Positions 40,169 through 48,409 of a stretch of 64,000 nucleotides of DNA are shown in pieces. Each line of letters begins with the position of its first letter. Within the stretch, counting starts at the first letter, position 1. The notes below the pieces were generated by a model. That model did no database searches and had not been told where the DNA came from. It saw only the letters and a program-made list of their open reading frames with translations. The stretch spans positions 1 through 64,000 of the forward strand of contig NZ_JACHOQ010000007.1 in NCBI RefSeq assembly GCF_014199955.1, in the 5' to 3' direction. The position numbers were made by a program, and so were the translations under genes. The stretch comes from Brevundimonas aurantiaca. GTDB lineage: Bacteria > Pseudomonadota > Alphaproteobacteria > Caulobacterales > Caulobacteraceae.

Positions 40169-40341
40169 CGAAACCCCAGGACGGCGGACGGCGGCTTGGC
40201 CGTTCCGCATCGAGATGGGCGTCCATCGACCAGACGCAAGGTCGGCCTGCGGACGAGAATTCCACAGAAAGACCGTGCCCATTAACGGCCGATTCGGCTT
40301 CCGGGGATAAGACTGCCGCTTCAGCCAATGCGAGCCCAGGT

Positions 40342-41127
40342 TTGACCGACCGCCTCGATCTTCTCCCGCCCGGCGATCGTCTCGCCCGCCCGGACCTGGC
40401 CGAACAGGCGCTGGAGGGCCTTGTGCGGGCGGCCGCCTATCGGGCGACCGAAGCCATGTCCTGCCGCGTAGCCGTCGCCGACGTCTGGTCGGACGGGGGC
40501 GAGCGGATCGACCAGCTTCTGCATGGCGAGATCTTCGACGTTCTGGATCGGTCGGAGGGCCGGGCCTGGGGTCGGGCGCGCCGCGACGGCGTGGTCGGCT
40601 GGGTGGTTCTGGACAGTCTGTCAGCCGGCGCGGCCTTGCCGACGCGAAGGGTGGCTGCGGTCGATGCGGCCCTGCCGCTGAACGCCCTGGTGGTCGAGAC
40701 GGCGGAGGGCGTTGCGGACGCCGACCTGGCGCCGATCGGAACCTTTGAGCGTGATCCTGTCTCCGTGGCCGAACGCCTGCTGGGCCGGCCGCATGAACTG
40801 GGCGCCCGGTCCTCGGTCTCGACCGACTGTTCGGGTCTGGTGCAGCAGGCCCTGCTGGCCTGCGGCCTGCCGGGGCCGCGCCGGTCCGACGCCCAGGCGG
40901 AGCTGGGCCGGGCCGTGTCGGCCGAGGCCCCGGCGCGCGGCGACCTGGTGATCTGGCTGGCGCCCGGCGGCGACCACGACTGGACCGGCCATTCGGCCCT
41001 GATGATCGACGCCGAACGGATCATCCACGCCACGGGCGGCAAGGGGGTTCTGATCGAACCCCTCGCCGAGGTCGAGGCCCGGCTGACCGCCGAAGGCTTT
41101 GCGACGGCGATCTTCCGCCGCCTCTGA
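40342..41127 (+). CDS. NlpC/P60-family cysteine peptidase with SH3-like domain
   Basis: A 261-residue protein with an N-terminal bacterial SH3-like region (about residues 40-95, GEIFDVLDRSEGRAWGRARRD) and a C-terminal NlpC/P60 domain (about 140-255). The catalytic Cys is in TDCSGL (Cys about 163) and His in TGHSAL (about 217). Family members cut peptidoglycan stem peptides. No signal peptide is visible, suggesting cytosolic murein-peptide recycling as for dipeptidyl peptidase VI. The start is TTG and poorly supported by a ribosome site. Confidence 0.86.
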   Translation: MTDRLDLLPPGDRLARPDLAEQALEGLVRAAAYRATEAMSCRVAVADVWSDGGERIDQLLHGEIFDVLDRSEGRAWGRARRDGVVGWVVLDSLSAGAALPTRRVAAVDAALPLNALVVETAEGVADADLAPIGTFERDPVSVAERLLGRPHELGARSSVSTDCSGLVQQALLACGLPGPRRSDAQAELGRAVSAEAPARGDLVIWLAPGGDHDWTGHSALMIDAERIIHATGGKGVLIEPLAEVEARLTAEGFATAIFRRL

Positions 41128-41170
41128 GACCGGGCGGGACCGTCGGGGTTGTGACGCCCCTAAAAAGACT

Positions 41171-41240
41171 GTCCGATGTGTCCGATGTGTCCGATGTGTC
41201 CGATGTGTCCGATGTGTCCGATGTGTCCGATGTGTCCGGT
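41171..41240. repeat. 9-bp minisatellite, seven perfect copies
   Basis: Seven head-to-tail copies of GTCCGATGT (41171-41233) followed by a partial copy (GTCCGGT). It lies 43 bases after the NlpC/P60 stop in a gap of about 300 bases before mmcB. All seven copies are identical, so the array is probably young or actively maintained by slippage. No gene reads through it. Confidence 0.95.
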
Positions 41241-41433
41241 TCAGGCTGCGGCGGGCGGTTTCATTTTTGAAATTCGGCATTGAATCTAGCGAGGGGAGGA
41301 CGGTCGGCGTCCTCTCAGTCGGTTCGCCATGTCAAAGACCGGATCGCCAGCCTAGCCCCGGCCGCGCCCCGGTCGCGTCGAACCGCCGGCCTGTTTCGCA
41401 ACCGATTGAATCGACGAGGGACTCCTTGCGAAA

Positions 41434-41889
41434 CTAGGGGCGTTCGTCGCGGAAGGTCCGCAGGGCGCCCAGACGGGCGAAGGCCAGGGTCAGGGCCTTG
41501 CGTCGGGCCGGCGCCAGGGGGGTGGCCGGCGCCTCGCGCACCACCGCCCCGCCGAAGCCGTCGGCGACGATCAGCCCCGGCGCCTCGGGCAGAATGTCCT
41601 GGGGAAACTCGGGCGCCACGGCGAAATAGAAGGCGTCGCAGAAGGGGCCGTACGCCTGCCATTTGCGATCGACGCGATAGTCGTCGACGCCGGACTTCAC
41701 CTCGCAGATGACGACGTCGCCGCGCGGCCCCAGGGCCATGACGTCGGCGCGTCGCCCATTGGGCAGGCCGACCTCCAGCAAGGGCGCATAGCCCAGGTCC
41801 AGCATCAGCCGCGCCGCCCCGCGCGTGACCGAAAGCGTGGTTTCCGGCCGGCTGAAGACCAGTTCGAGATGAAGGGCGGCGGCGGCCAT
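41434..41889 (-). CDS. mmcB: MmcB-family DNA repair protein
   Basis: A 151-residue protein of the alphaproteobacterial MmcB family (DUF1052) with a PD-(D/E)xK nuclease-like core. The strand pair is RRADVMALGPRGDVVICEVKS, with Asp, Glu and Lys in suitable positions (about residues 48-65). In Caulobacter, mmcB belongs to the SOS regulon and protects against mitomycin C. Here a perfect GTTC-N7-GTTC box lies 13 bases upstream of the ATG, giving independent support. Confidence 0.9.
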   Translation of the reverse strand: MAAAALHLELVFSRPETTLSVTRGAARLMLDLGYAPLLEVGLPNGRRADVMALGPRGDVVICEVKSGVDDYRVDRKWQAYGPFCDAFYFAVAPEFPQDILPEAPGLIVADGFGGAVVREAPATPLAPARRKALTLAFARLGALRTFRDERP

Positions 41890-41901
41890 GCCGACTTTAT
41901 G

Positions 41902-41916
41902 TTCCGGCTATGTTCC
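41902..41916. promoter_or_regulatory. LexA (SOS) box upstream of mmcB
   Basis: GTTC at 41902-41905, seven bases, then GTTC at 41913-41916: an exact match to the alphaproteobacterial LexA operator GTTC-N7-GTTC. It lies 13 bases before the mmcB start and would overlap the promoter or leader, allowing repression by LexA. Confidence 0.85.
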
Positions 41917-41936
41917 GAACGCAAGCGGCAGATCAT

Positions 41937-42227
41937 TCATGCCGCGCGCAGGGCGTCGCGGGCCTGGGACGGCAGTCGGGCGATGACCGACAGATAGGCG
42001 CTGGCGGTCGCATCCGGCTGACGGCGGCCCTGTTCCCAGCCCTTCAACGTCGCCAAGGGGATGCGATAGGCGGTCGCGAACGCCTGTTGCGACAGGCCCA
42101 GCCCCTCGCGGATCGCGCGCACGTTGGGAACGTCGATCGTGTGGAGGCCGGCCGGCTCGCCGGCGCCGCGCGCATGGTCGGCGGCCTCCTGCATCGCTGC
42201 GATCAGATCCTGTCCAAAGGTGCTCAT
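41937..42227 (-). CDS. XRE-family antitoxin/regulator (HigA-like)
   Basis: A 96-residue protein with a C-terminal helix-turn-helix (about residues 35-90, IREGLGLSQQAFATAYRIPLATLKGWEQG). This is typical of HigA/NadS antitoxins that bind the toxin and autoregulate. The ATG overlaps the toxin stop by 4 bases. Toxin-first order fits the HigBA class. Confidence 0.87.
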   Translation of the reverse strand: MSTFGQDLIAAMQEAADHARGAGEPAGLHTIDVPNVRAIREGLGLSQQAFATAYRIPLATLKGWEQGRRQPDATASAYLSVIARLPSQARDALRAA

Positions 42228-42583
42228 TGCCTGTCTCCTTCTCTGTCCGCAGCGGCCTTGATGGCGCCGGCCAATGCGGACACCGTCCTTTTCTCATCCG
42301 ACGTCAGATCGGTCGCCTGCGCCTTGGCGTAGGCCAGCAACAGGTACAGCGGGCAGTCGGGGCGATAATAGAAATAGATCACCCTGGCGCCGCCGCGCTT
42401 GCCGCTGCCCGATCGTCCCCAGCGCAGCTTGCGCACGCCGCCCGTGCCGGGGATCAGGTCGCCTGTTTCCGGATTGCGCGCCACGTAATCAATGAGCGCA
42501 GCCCGTTCCTCATCGCTCCATATCGTTCCGGCCGAGCGCACGAAGGCCTGCGTCTCGGCGACGGTGATCGGGCGCGTCTGCAT
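42224..42583 (-). CDS. RelE/HigB-type toxin
   Basis: A 119-residue protein of the RelE-superfamily COG4737 type, with VRKLRWGRSGSGKRGGARVIYFYY as core strands (two halves of a short beta-sheet with basic residues). Such toxins cut ribosome-bound mRNA or interfere with translation. It is coupled to the XRE antitoxin gene downstream (4-base overlap). Confidence 0.85.
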   Translation of the reverse strand: MQTRPITVAETQAFVRSAGTIWSDEERAALIDYVARNPETGDLIPGTGGVRKLRWGRSGSGKRGGARVIYFYYRPDCPLYLLLAYAKAQATDLTSDEKRTVSALAGAIKAAADREGDRQ

Positions 42584-42692
42584 CGACCGAGATATACGTC
42601 AATGACGCCCACACTTCAATCCGGCGGCGACACTGAATTGGGCCGAGAAGGACGGGGTGCGAGATTGCGCCCCGTCTTAGGCGATCTCCGCC

Positions 42693-43226
42693 TTACGCGA
42701 TCTCTTCGACATGGCCGTCCAGGCCCATCAGGGCCAGTTCGACCTCCAGATGGGGGTGGCGCTGTTTGATGGCGTCGCGCAGGGCGTGAAGCTCCTGCGT
42801 ATGGACCGCCAGTTCCTTTTCGGGAGTGTCCACCGTCTCGGCGCCCAGGATGACCTTGTAGGCGCCGCAGTCGCGGTGGTCGATCACCACGACCTTGTGG
42901 ATGTGATGCAGGTCGATGGCGACGTCCAGATGGCTCCAGAAGGTCTGGCCCCAGCTGGGGAATTTGTCGGTCAGGGCGCCCAGGGAGGCGCCGGCCAGAA
43001 CGACGTGGTCGTATTTGTCGTGCAGACCGTGGCCTTCCATATAGGCGACGGTGTCGTCGGTGAGGCGGTAGTCCATGCAGGTCAGCAGCAGGATTTCCGT
43101 ATGGCCCCGCGCCCGGGCTACGCCCGGCGCCAGGGTGGACAGAAGGCTGACCCCGCCGGCCATGGCCAAGAGGCCGAAGGCGCCGCGGCGGGACAGGGAC
43201 GGGGTGTGGGCGCAGCAGTCGGGCAT
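42693..43226 (-). CDS. Tat-signal beta-carbonic-anhydrase-like protein
   Basis: A 177-residue protein. The N-terminus carries a twin-arginine motif (SRRGAFGLLAMAGG about 12-25) followed by a hydrophobic stretch and ARA. The mature part has beta-carbonic-anhydrase zinc ligands: Cys50 in CMDYR (with Asp52/Arg54 dyad) and His117/Cys120 in DHRDCGA. Length is short for the family. A periplasmic zinc enzyme is likely; activity as a CO2 hydratase is inference. Confidence 0.82.
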   Translation of the reverse strand: MPDCCAHTPSLSRRGAFGLLAMAGGVSLLSTLAPGVARARGHTEILLLTCMDYRLTDDTVAYMEGHGLHDKYDHVVLAGASLGALTDKFPSWGQTFWSHLDVAIDLHHIHKVVVIDHRDCGAYKVILGAETVDTPEKELAVHTQELHALRDAIKQRHPHLEVELALMGLDGHVEEIA

Positions 43227-43360
43227 GGCGATCGCTCCGGATTGATCAGGCGATCACGGGTATCGGCGTTCGTTCAGTGCGCATAGTTCGTACCCTTCCG
43301 GAGCCGGTTGACAACCTGTCGTTAACGATCGCGCATCGGGTCCGCCTCAACCGATCAGGC

Positions 43361-43879
43361 TTAACGGCCGGTGCTGACGACCCGGCTCATGTCCAGCCCC
43401 AGGGCCCTGGCGCGGGCCAGCAGGCGGGCGCGATCCGCCGCCGAGGCGTTCTGGTCACGATGCCAGATCCACCAGTCCGACTTGTTTGGGAGGGCCAGGA
43501 TGGCCCAGTCGTAGTTCGGGTCGTGATCCCAGACCCAGTAGTTCTGACCCGCCAGGCCGCCGAAGCTGAGCAGGCCGGGCAGGGTGAAGCGGAATTTGGC
43601 GTTGGTGGTCGTGTCGGTGATCCGGGCGGCGGCGCGCAGGGTTTCGTTGCGGCCGTCGGCGAGACGGGTGCAGGTGACGACCAGGCCGTACCGGTCGGGT
43701 CGGTCCAGGGGCGTGAAGTCGATCTGGGCCCGGCTGCAGTCCTTCTGGACGTCGTTGTGGCTGCGCTCGATCTCGAACCATCGGCCGTCGAACCGGTCCA
43801 GATCGACGGCGCGCGACTGGGCCAGGGCTGCGGACGGCGCAATGATGAGCGAGGCGGCGATTAGGGTGGCGCGAAGCAT
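43361..43879 (-). CDS. Lipocalin family protein (Blc-like)
   Basis: A 172-residue lipocalin with an N-terminal signal peptide (MLRATLIAASLIIAPSAALA, cleavage after ALA). The GxW motif is FDGRWFEIERS. Other conserved parts are YWVWDHDPNYDWAILALP and WWIWHRDQ. No lipobox Cys is seen, so it is probably soluble periplasmic rather than a lipoprotein. A longer frame to 43945 adds a non-signal tail. Confidence 0.9.
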   Translation of the reverse strand: MLRATLIAASLIIAPSAALAQSRAVDLDRFDGRWFEIERSHNDVQKDCSRAQIDFTPLDRPDRYGLVVTCTRLADGRNETLRAAARITDTTTNAKFRFTLPGLLSFGGLAGQNYWVWDHDPNYDWAILALPNKSDWWIWHRDQNASAADRARLLARARALGLDMSRVVSTGR

Positions 43880-44182
43880 TGGGCGTTGTTCTCGTTGATC
43901 TCGCCTTGATACGCCCGACGGCGCGGCGCGGTTGCCTCCACCCACAGCGACGCCTCAGCCGGGCGAAATCCGCAGCGAGGCGCCGGCCCGGGCCTGAAAT
44001 CGAAAAATCCCGACACCTGTCGCAGTTCTGAGACAGGGGCGCTCCGCCATCTCGAACCTTGGTCTGCGGGGCAGGATGAAGTTCACGCCTCGTTAAGAGC
44101 GCCGATTGCCTCAGTAAATCGAAATAGAGATGCCAATATCGCATATGCTTAGGCCCAAAAGTATTTAGAAAGGCGAGACGAA
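43880..44182. other. Intergenic region between lipocalin and chemoreceptor
   Basis: These are divergent genes, so promoters for both should lie here. No gene or repeat was recognised. The chemoreceptor ribosome site (AAAGGCGAG) is at the right edge. The last 100 bases are AT-richer, as expected for a promoter. Confidence 0.5.
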
Positions 44183-45727
44183 ATGTCTGACATCAGTGAG
44201 AAAATCGTCACCTGGAACGCGCAGCAGCGTGAAGTGGGTGAAGTGGTCTATAAGCGCGCAGGCAAACATCTCGAACAGGCCCTGCTGGACGCCTATCGCG
44301 TAATCGACCCGACGCTGGACGCCCTGCCTCGTGACGTGTGGGAGAACGAGAAGCGGAAGTTCGCCTTCATTTCGCGCGGCGACTTTCCGCCCGAATATTT
44401 CGAACAGCAGGCGGTGATTACCGAGAACATCTCGAGCAGCCTCGACTACGCGACCTATTTGAGCAAGACCTATGCGGCCTACGCCGCCGGTCTGGCCTCG
44501 GGGCTGGTGAAGGAAAAGCCCTGGAACGAGAAGGCCGACCATGCCCTGATGCTCAGCCTGATGCGGTCGGTCTTTTCTGACGCCAGCGTCGTCATGTTCA
44601 ACTATTTCCAGATCCTGAACGCCAAGGCCGACGAGGAGCGCGCCCTGGTCGAGGCGGAGCGGCGGCGCGTCGCCGAGGAGCAGGATGCGGTGGTCGCCGC
44701 CCTGGCCGACAGTCTGAACCGGCTGGCGCGCGGCGATCTGACGGCGGTGATCACCGCGCCGTTCAACGGGCGCTATCAGCAGATCAAGGACGATTTCAAC
44801 GCGGCGATCGACAGTCTGCGCGAGGCCATGAGCGCGATTTCGACCTCCACCAGCGGGCTGCGGGCCGGCTCGGACGAGATCGCCTCGGCCTCGGACGACC
44901 TGTCGCGCCGCACCGAACAGCAGGCGGCCAGTCTGGAACAGACCGCCGCCGCCCTGGACCAGATCACCGCCACCGTGAAACGCAGCGCCGAGGGCGCAAA
45001 ACAGGCCTCCGCCGCCGCCTCCGACGCCACCGTCGGCGCCGCCCGCTCAGGCGAGGAGATGCAGGAAGCGGTCGCCGCCATGGGCGAGATCGAGGAAAGC
45101 TCAAAACAGATCACCAACATCATCGGGGTGATCGACGAAATCGCCTTCCAGACCAATCTTCTGGCCCTGAACGCAGGGGTGGAGGCGGCGCGCGCCGGGG
45201 ACGCCGGGCGCGGCTTCGCCGTGGTGGCCCAGGAGGTCCGGGCCCTGGCTCAGCGCTCGGCCGAGGCGGCGCGCGAGATCAAGGCCCTAATCGCCAACAG
45301 CACGGCCCAGGTCGAGCGCGGCGTCAAACTGGTCGGAGAGACAGGCAAGGCCCTGGGGGGGATCGTCAAGCGGATCGCCGACATCGACGGGCTGGTGTCC
45401 GAAATCGCCCAGTCGTCGCAGGAACAGTCCACGGGGCTGAACGAGGTCAACACCGCCGTCAATCAGATGGACCAGGTCACCCAGCAGAACGCGGCCATGG
45501 TGGAGGAGACCACCGCCGCCGCCGCCAATCTGCGGACCGAGGCGGGCGAGCTGGAACGGCTGGTGGCGCGGTTCCAGACCGGAGAGGCCGCCAACCGGCC
45601 TCAGCCGGCCCAGGCCGGCCGCCACGCCCCGGCCGACAATCCGGTCGGTAAGGCCCAAAGACGGCTCGCCGTCGCGGTCGGAGCCACCCAGGGCAATACT
45701 GCGCTCAAGGACTGGGAAGAGTTCTGA
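44183..45727 (+). CDS. Soluble methyl-accepting chemotaxis protein
   Basis: A 514-residue chemoreceptor without transmembrane segments. The N-terminal part (about residues 1-155) is all-helical and resembles globin-type/protoglobin sensor domains, though I cannot point to a proximal His with certainty. A HAMP-like linker follows (about 165-215, LADSLNRLARGDLTAVI), then the signalling domain with the hairpin tip EIAFQTNLLALNAGVEAARAG in two halves (about 330-350). The C-terminus is DWEEF, similar to the CheR/CheB docking pentapeptide NWETF. Confidence 0.92.
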   Translation: MSDISEKIVTWNAQQREVGEVVYKRAGKHLEQALLDAYRVIDPTLDALPRDVWENEKRKFAFISRGDFPPEYFEQQAVITENISSSLDYATYLSKTYAAYAAGLASGLVKEKPWNEKADHALMLSLMRSVFSDASVVMFNYFQILNAKADEERALVEAERRRVAEEQDAVVAALADSLNRLARGDLTAVITAPFNGRYQQIKDDFNAAIDSLREAMSAISTSTSGLRAGSDEIASASDDLSRRTEQQAASLEQTAAALDQITATVKRSAEGAKQASAAASDATVGAARSGEEMQEAVAAMGEIEESSKQITNIIGVIDEIAFQTNLLALNAGVEAARAGDAGRGFAVVAQEVRALAQRSAEAAREIKALIANSTAQVERGVKLVGETGKALGGIVKRIADIDGLVSEIAQSSQEQSTGLNEVNTAVNQMDQVTQQNAAMVEETTAAAANLRTEAGELERLVARFQTGEAANRPQPAQAGRHAPADNPVGKAQRRLAVAVGATQGNTALKDWEEF

Positions 45728-45751
45728 CGCGCCCCCGGCGCCTGGTCGGCT

Positions 45752-46300
45752 CTAACCCGCCAGGGCGAGGCGGTTCCTGCCCCAGTCGGCGCGCGTCTGG
45801 CCCCACAGATGGACGGGCAGGTCGGCGAAGGGCTCGGGCAGGCGGGTGGGGCCGCGCAAAGTCGAGCCCAGCCGTTCGGCCAGCCGGATCGAGGCCGTAT
45901 TGTCCAGGTCGATCGTGTGCACCACCTCGTCCCAGCCCAGGACGTCGAAGGCGTAGTCGATCGCAGCGGCGGCGGCTTCCAGCGCATAGCCCCGTCCCGT
46001 GGCGTCAGGGTGCAGGGACCAACCGACCTCCGGCCCCGGCCAGCCGTGGGGTCGCCACGGCCCGATCCGTCCGAGCCACCGGTCGGTGGTTTTCTCAAGC
46101 ACCGAGAAGAAGCTTTCGCCGGTCAGGCTCCAGGCGCCGGCGACGGTCGCCATGATCCGCCAGGTTTCGGCCGGCGTCTTGGGGCCGCCGATGAAGCGCG
46201 TCGCATCGGGATCGGCCTGGAACTCGGCCCAACGCGGAAAATCCTCCATCCTCGGGGGACGCAGGGTCAACCGTTCGGTCTCGATACGGATCTCGGTCAC
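45752..46300 (-). CDS. GNAT-family N-acetyltransferase (RimJ/RimL-like)
   Basis: A 182-residue GNAT acetyltransferase opening with ETERLTLRPPRMEDF. The acetyl-CoA loop is HPDATGRGYALEAAAA and the C-terminal motif NTASIRLAERLG. The substrate may be a protein N-terminus or small amine. GTG start; the start overlaps the thpR stop by 4 bases, so the pair is coupled. Confidence 0.88.
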   Translation of the reverse strand: MTEIRIETERLTLRPPRMEDFPRWAEFQADPDATRFIGGPKTPAETWRIMATVAGAWSLTGESFFSVLEKTTDRWLGRIGPWRPHGWPGPEVGWSLHPDATGRGYALEAAAAAIDYAFDVLGWDEVVHTIDLDNTASIRLAERLGSTLRGPTRLPEPFADLPVHLWGQTRADWGRNRLALAG

Positions 46301-46836
46301 AGCAGATACTCCCGCTCCAGCTCATAGTGACTGCCGTCGTCGGTCAGGACGCTGGAATAGAGGCCGAACCGGTCGATGCGGATTGGCGGCGAATGCAGCA
46401 GATTGTGGCCCGCCATCCAGGCGCCGATCCGGCCCGGATTGGTCTGGGGCTTAAGATAGGCCAGGGTGACGTGGGGGCGATAGTCGCGCTTCTCCAGGAC
46501 GATGTTCGCCCGCTCGCCCGCCTTCCTGCAGCGACCGGCCAGGACCGAGAGGGGTTCGTTGGGCGTCTCGACGCCGGCCCAAATCGTGTGGCTGCGATGG
46601 TTGTCGCCGAAGGCGCCGACCCCCTTCAGCACGATCTCGAAGGGGGCGCCGGCCACGCGGGCCAGTTCGGACGCCAGGTCGTCGGCCCGCCGCTCGTCGG
46701 TCTCGCCGTAGAAGGCCAGGGTGACGTGCAGGGCCTCCAGCGGCCGCCAGCGGGCGCCGGGTAGGCCGGACTGACGCCGTTGCAGGGTCTCGCCGACGTC
46801 CGGCGGCAGGGTCAGGGCGGTGAACAGACGCAACAT
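46297..46836 (-). CDS. thpR: RNA 2',3'-cyclic phosphodiesterase
   Basis: A 179-residue 2H phosphoesterase (ThpR/LigT). The two catalytic HxT motifs are HVTLAFYG (His about 37) and HVTLAYLK (His about 122). It opens 2',3'-cyclic phosphates on RNA ends. The ATG at 46836 begins the typical MLRLFTAL N-terminus. Coupled to the GNAT gene downstream. Confidence 0.93.
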   Translation of the reverse strand: MLRLFTALTLPPDVGETLQRRQSGLPGARWRPLEALHVTLAFYGETDERRADDLASELARVAGAPFEIVLKGVGAFGDNHRSHTIWAGVETPNEPLSVLAGRCRKAGERANIVLEKRDYRPHVTLAYLKPQTNPGRIGAWMAGHNLLHSPPIRIDRFGLYSSVLTDDGSHYELEREYLL

Positions 46837-46967
46837 GCGACTGTTGGTAGCGGTCGGAACCGCCGCTTCCAAGTCCGGTTTTCCTTGCACTGGGAGCCTC
46901 GGCTTCCGATATTCAAGGCCTGTGACCGGGGAAGTCTCCCCGGCCGACTCGGAGAAGGTTCGTCGCC

Positions 46968-47717
46968 ATGAGCGATTTCAACAACGGCTACGCCCGCCCG
47001 CTTCCGCAGACGGCCGACATGTCGGTCGACGCCGGCCTGCGCAGCTTCATGCTGGGCGTCTACAACAAGCTGGCCCTGGGCCTCGTTGTCGCGGCGGCCC
47101 TGGCCTATGTCACCGGCAATGTGCCGGCGGTGCAGCAACTGCTGTTCGGCGTGACGCCGGACGGCCGCGTCGGCCTGACGGTCCTGGGCATGGCGGTCCA
47201 GTTCTCGCCCCTGGTTCTGCTGTTCGGCTCGATGTTCTTCATGAAGAACCCGACGGCCAAGGGGGTGAACCTGCTCTATTGGGCCGTTGTCGCCTCGATC
47301 GGCGCGGGCCTGGGCATTCTGTTCCTGCGCTATACGGGCGCCTCGCTGGCCTCGACCTTCCTGGTCACGGCGGCGGCCTTCGGCGGTCTGAGCCTAGTGG
47401 GCTACACCACCAAGAAAGACCTGTCGGGCATGGGCACCTTCCTGATCATGGGCGTGATCGGCCTGATCATCGCCATGATCGTCAACATGTTCCTGCAATC
47501 CGGGACCTTCTATCTGATCATCTCGGGCCTGGGCGTGCTGATCTTCGCGGGCCTCATCGCCTATGACACCCAGCGTCTGAAGATGACCTATTACGCCCTG
47601 GGCGGCGACCAGAACGCCATGGGCGTGGCCACGGGCTTCGGCGCGCTGAGCCTGTTCATCAACTTCGTGAACCTGTTCCAGTTCCTGCTGGCCTTCATGG
47701 GCGGCAACCGGAACTGA
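46968..47717 (+). CDS. Bax inhibitor-1/YccA family membrane protein
   Basis: A 249-residue inner-membrane protein with seven hydrophobic segments (from about residue 30 to 247), ending in the typical LSLFINFVNLFQFLLAFMG segment. The family includes FtsH-modulating YccA and pH-sensitive calcium-leak BI-1 proteins. An upstream GGAGAAGG ribosome site lies before the ATG. A strong terminator follows. Confidence 0.94.
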   Translation: MSDFNNGYARPLPQTADMSVDAGLRSFMLGVYNKLALGLVVAAALAYVTGNVPAVQQLLFGVTPDGRVGLTVLGMAVQFSPLVLLFGSMFFMKNPTAKGVNLLYWAVVASIGAGLGILFLRYTGASLASTFLVTAAAFGGLSLVGYTTKKDLSGMGTFLIMGVIGLIIAMIVNMFLQSGTFYLIISGLGVLIFAGLIAYDTQRLKMTYYALGGDQNAMGVATGFGALSLFINFVNLFQFLLAFMGGNRN

Positions 47718-47740
47718 GATTGGTCGCAAGACGGATGCGG

Positions 47741-47767
47741 AAAGGGCCCCTCGCGGGGCCCTTTTTT
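47741..47767 (+). terminator. Rho-independent terminator after the BI-1 gene
   Basis: A perfect 10-bp stem (AAAGGGCCCC with GGGGCCCTTT), a TCGC loop, and a run of T from the end of the stem. It starts 24 bases after the stop codon. The A run on the left could also serve the convergent DUF2794 gene. Confidence 0.92.
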
Positions 47768-47769
47768 GG

Positions 47770-48114
47770 TCAGTCCACCACCTGAAACTTCCGCCCGTCG
47801 AACACTTTGAGCGCCTGGGCCAGGTCGCGGCCGCGTTTCAGGATCTGGCCGCCCTCCCCGATGACGGCCCACTGGCCCTGGCGGGTCTGGAGCGCCGGGC
47901 GTTTTTCGATGCGGTACAGGGGGGCGTCGCCCGAGCGGCGGAAGACGGCGAATTCGGCGAAGTCCTTGTGGCCCACCATGGCGTAGTCGCGCCAGTCGCC
48001 CAGGGCCACCATCCGGCCGTAGACCCGAAGGATCAGGTCCAACTCGCGCCGTTCGAAGAAGACCGGGCCGGCCTGTGGAGATGGGGGCGGCGGCTCGTGC
48101 GGGGTCAGGCTCAT
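47770..48114 (-). CDS. DUF2794 family protein
   Basis: A 114-residue soluble protein typical of alphaproteobacterial DUF2794 (VFFERRELDLILRVYGRMVALGDWRDYA region; YRIEKRPALQTRQGQWAVIGEGG). Function unknown. Convergent with the BI-1 gene; its stop is 3 bases from the terminator. Confidence 0.88.
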   Translation of the reverse strand: MSLTPHEPPPPSPQAGPVFFERRELDLILRVYGRMVALGDWRDYAMVGHKDFAEFAVFRRSGDAPLYRIEKRPALQTRQGQWAVIGEGGQILKRGRDLAQALKVFDGRKFQVVD

Positions 48115-48409
48115 GATCTGAACTTAGGCGCATCGGCGCGGGACGCCAGAGGGGGTGGAAAAAGCGCTTCAGACACCAAATGGCCCCGTTTCGGTCCTTC
48201 GCCCGCCCGTTTGGGCGGCGAAATAACGATCATCGGCTCGTCGGAGTTCGGAAGCGTCCGGATCCTGAACAGCCCCCCCAGCCCCCTGGATGTTTCCAAC
48301 AAGGGCTCCGGCGGCCGATGCTTCCTCCAAGCGAGCGCCCGCCCTGCCGATCCCCTCCCCCTCCCAGGCAAGGCGGGCGTTTCGCTGTCCGGAGCCCGGC
48401 CGGCGCCGC
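48115..48409. other. Intergenic stretch without a supported gene
   Basis: The DUF2794 promoter should not be here for the HtrA gene, which ends at 48410 on the same strand; only the DUF2794 upstream signals are expected. Minus-strand frames in this stretch are compositional. C-rich and G-rich runs are present but no clean hairpin was found. Confidence 0.4.

Noticed and set aside
38283..40328. 681-codon minus-strand frame
   Set aside because: Antisense to the leucyl aminopeptidase with low-complexity composition; no family features.
41171..41240. Possible CRISPR array
   Set aside because: The unit is only 9 bases and there are no spacers; it is a simple tandem repeat, and no cas genes are present.
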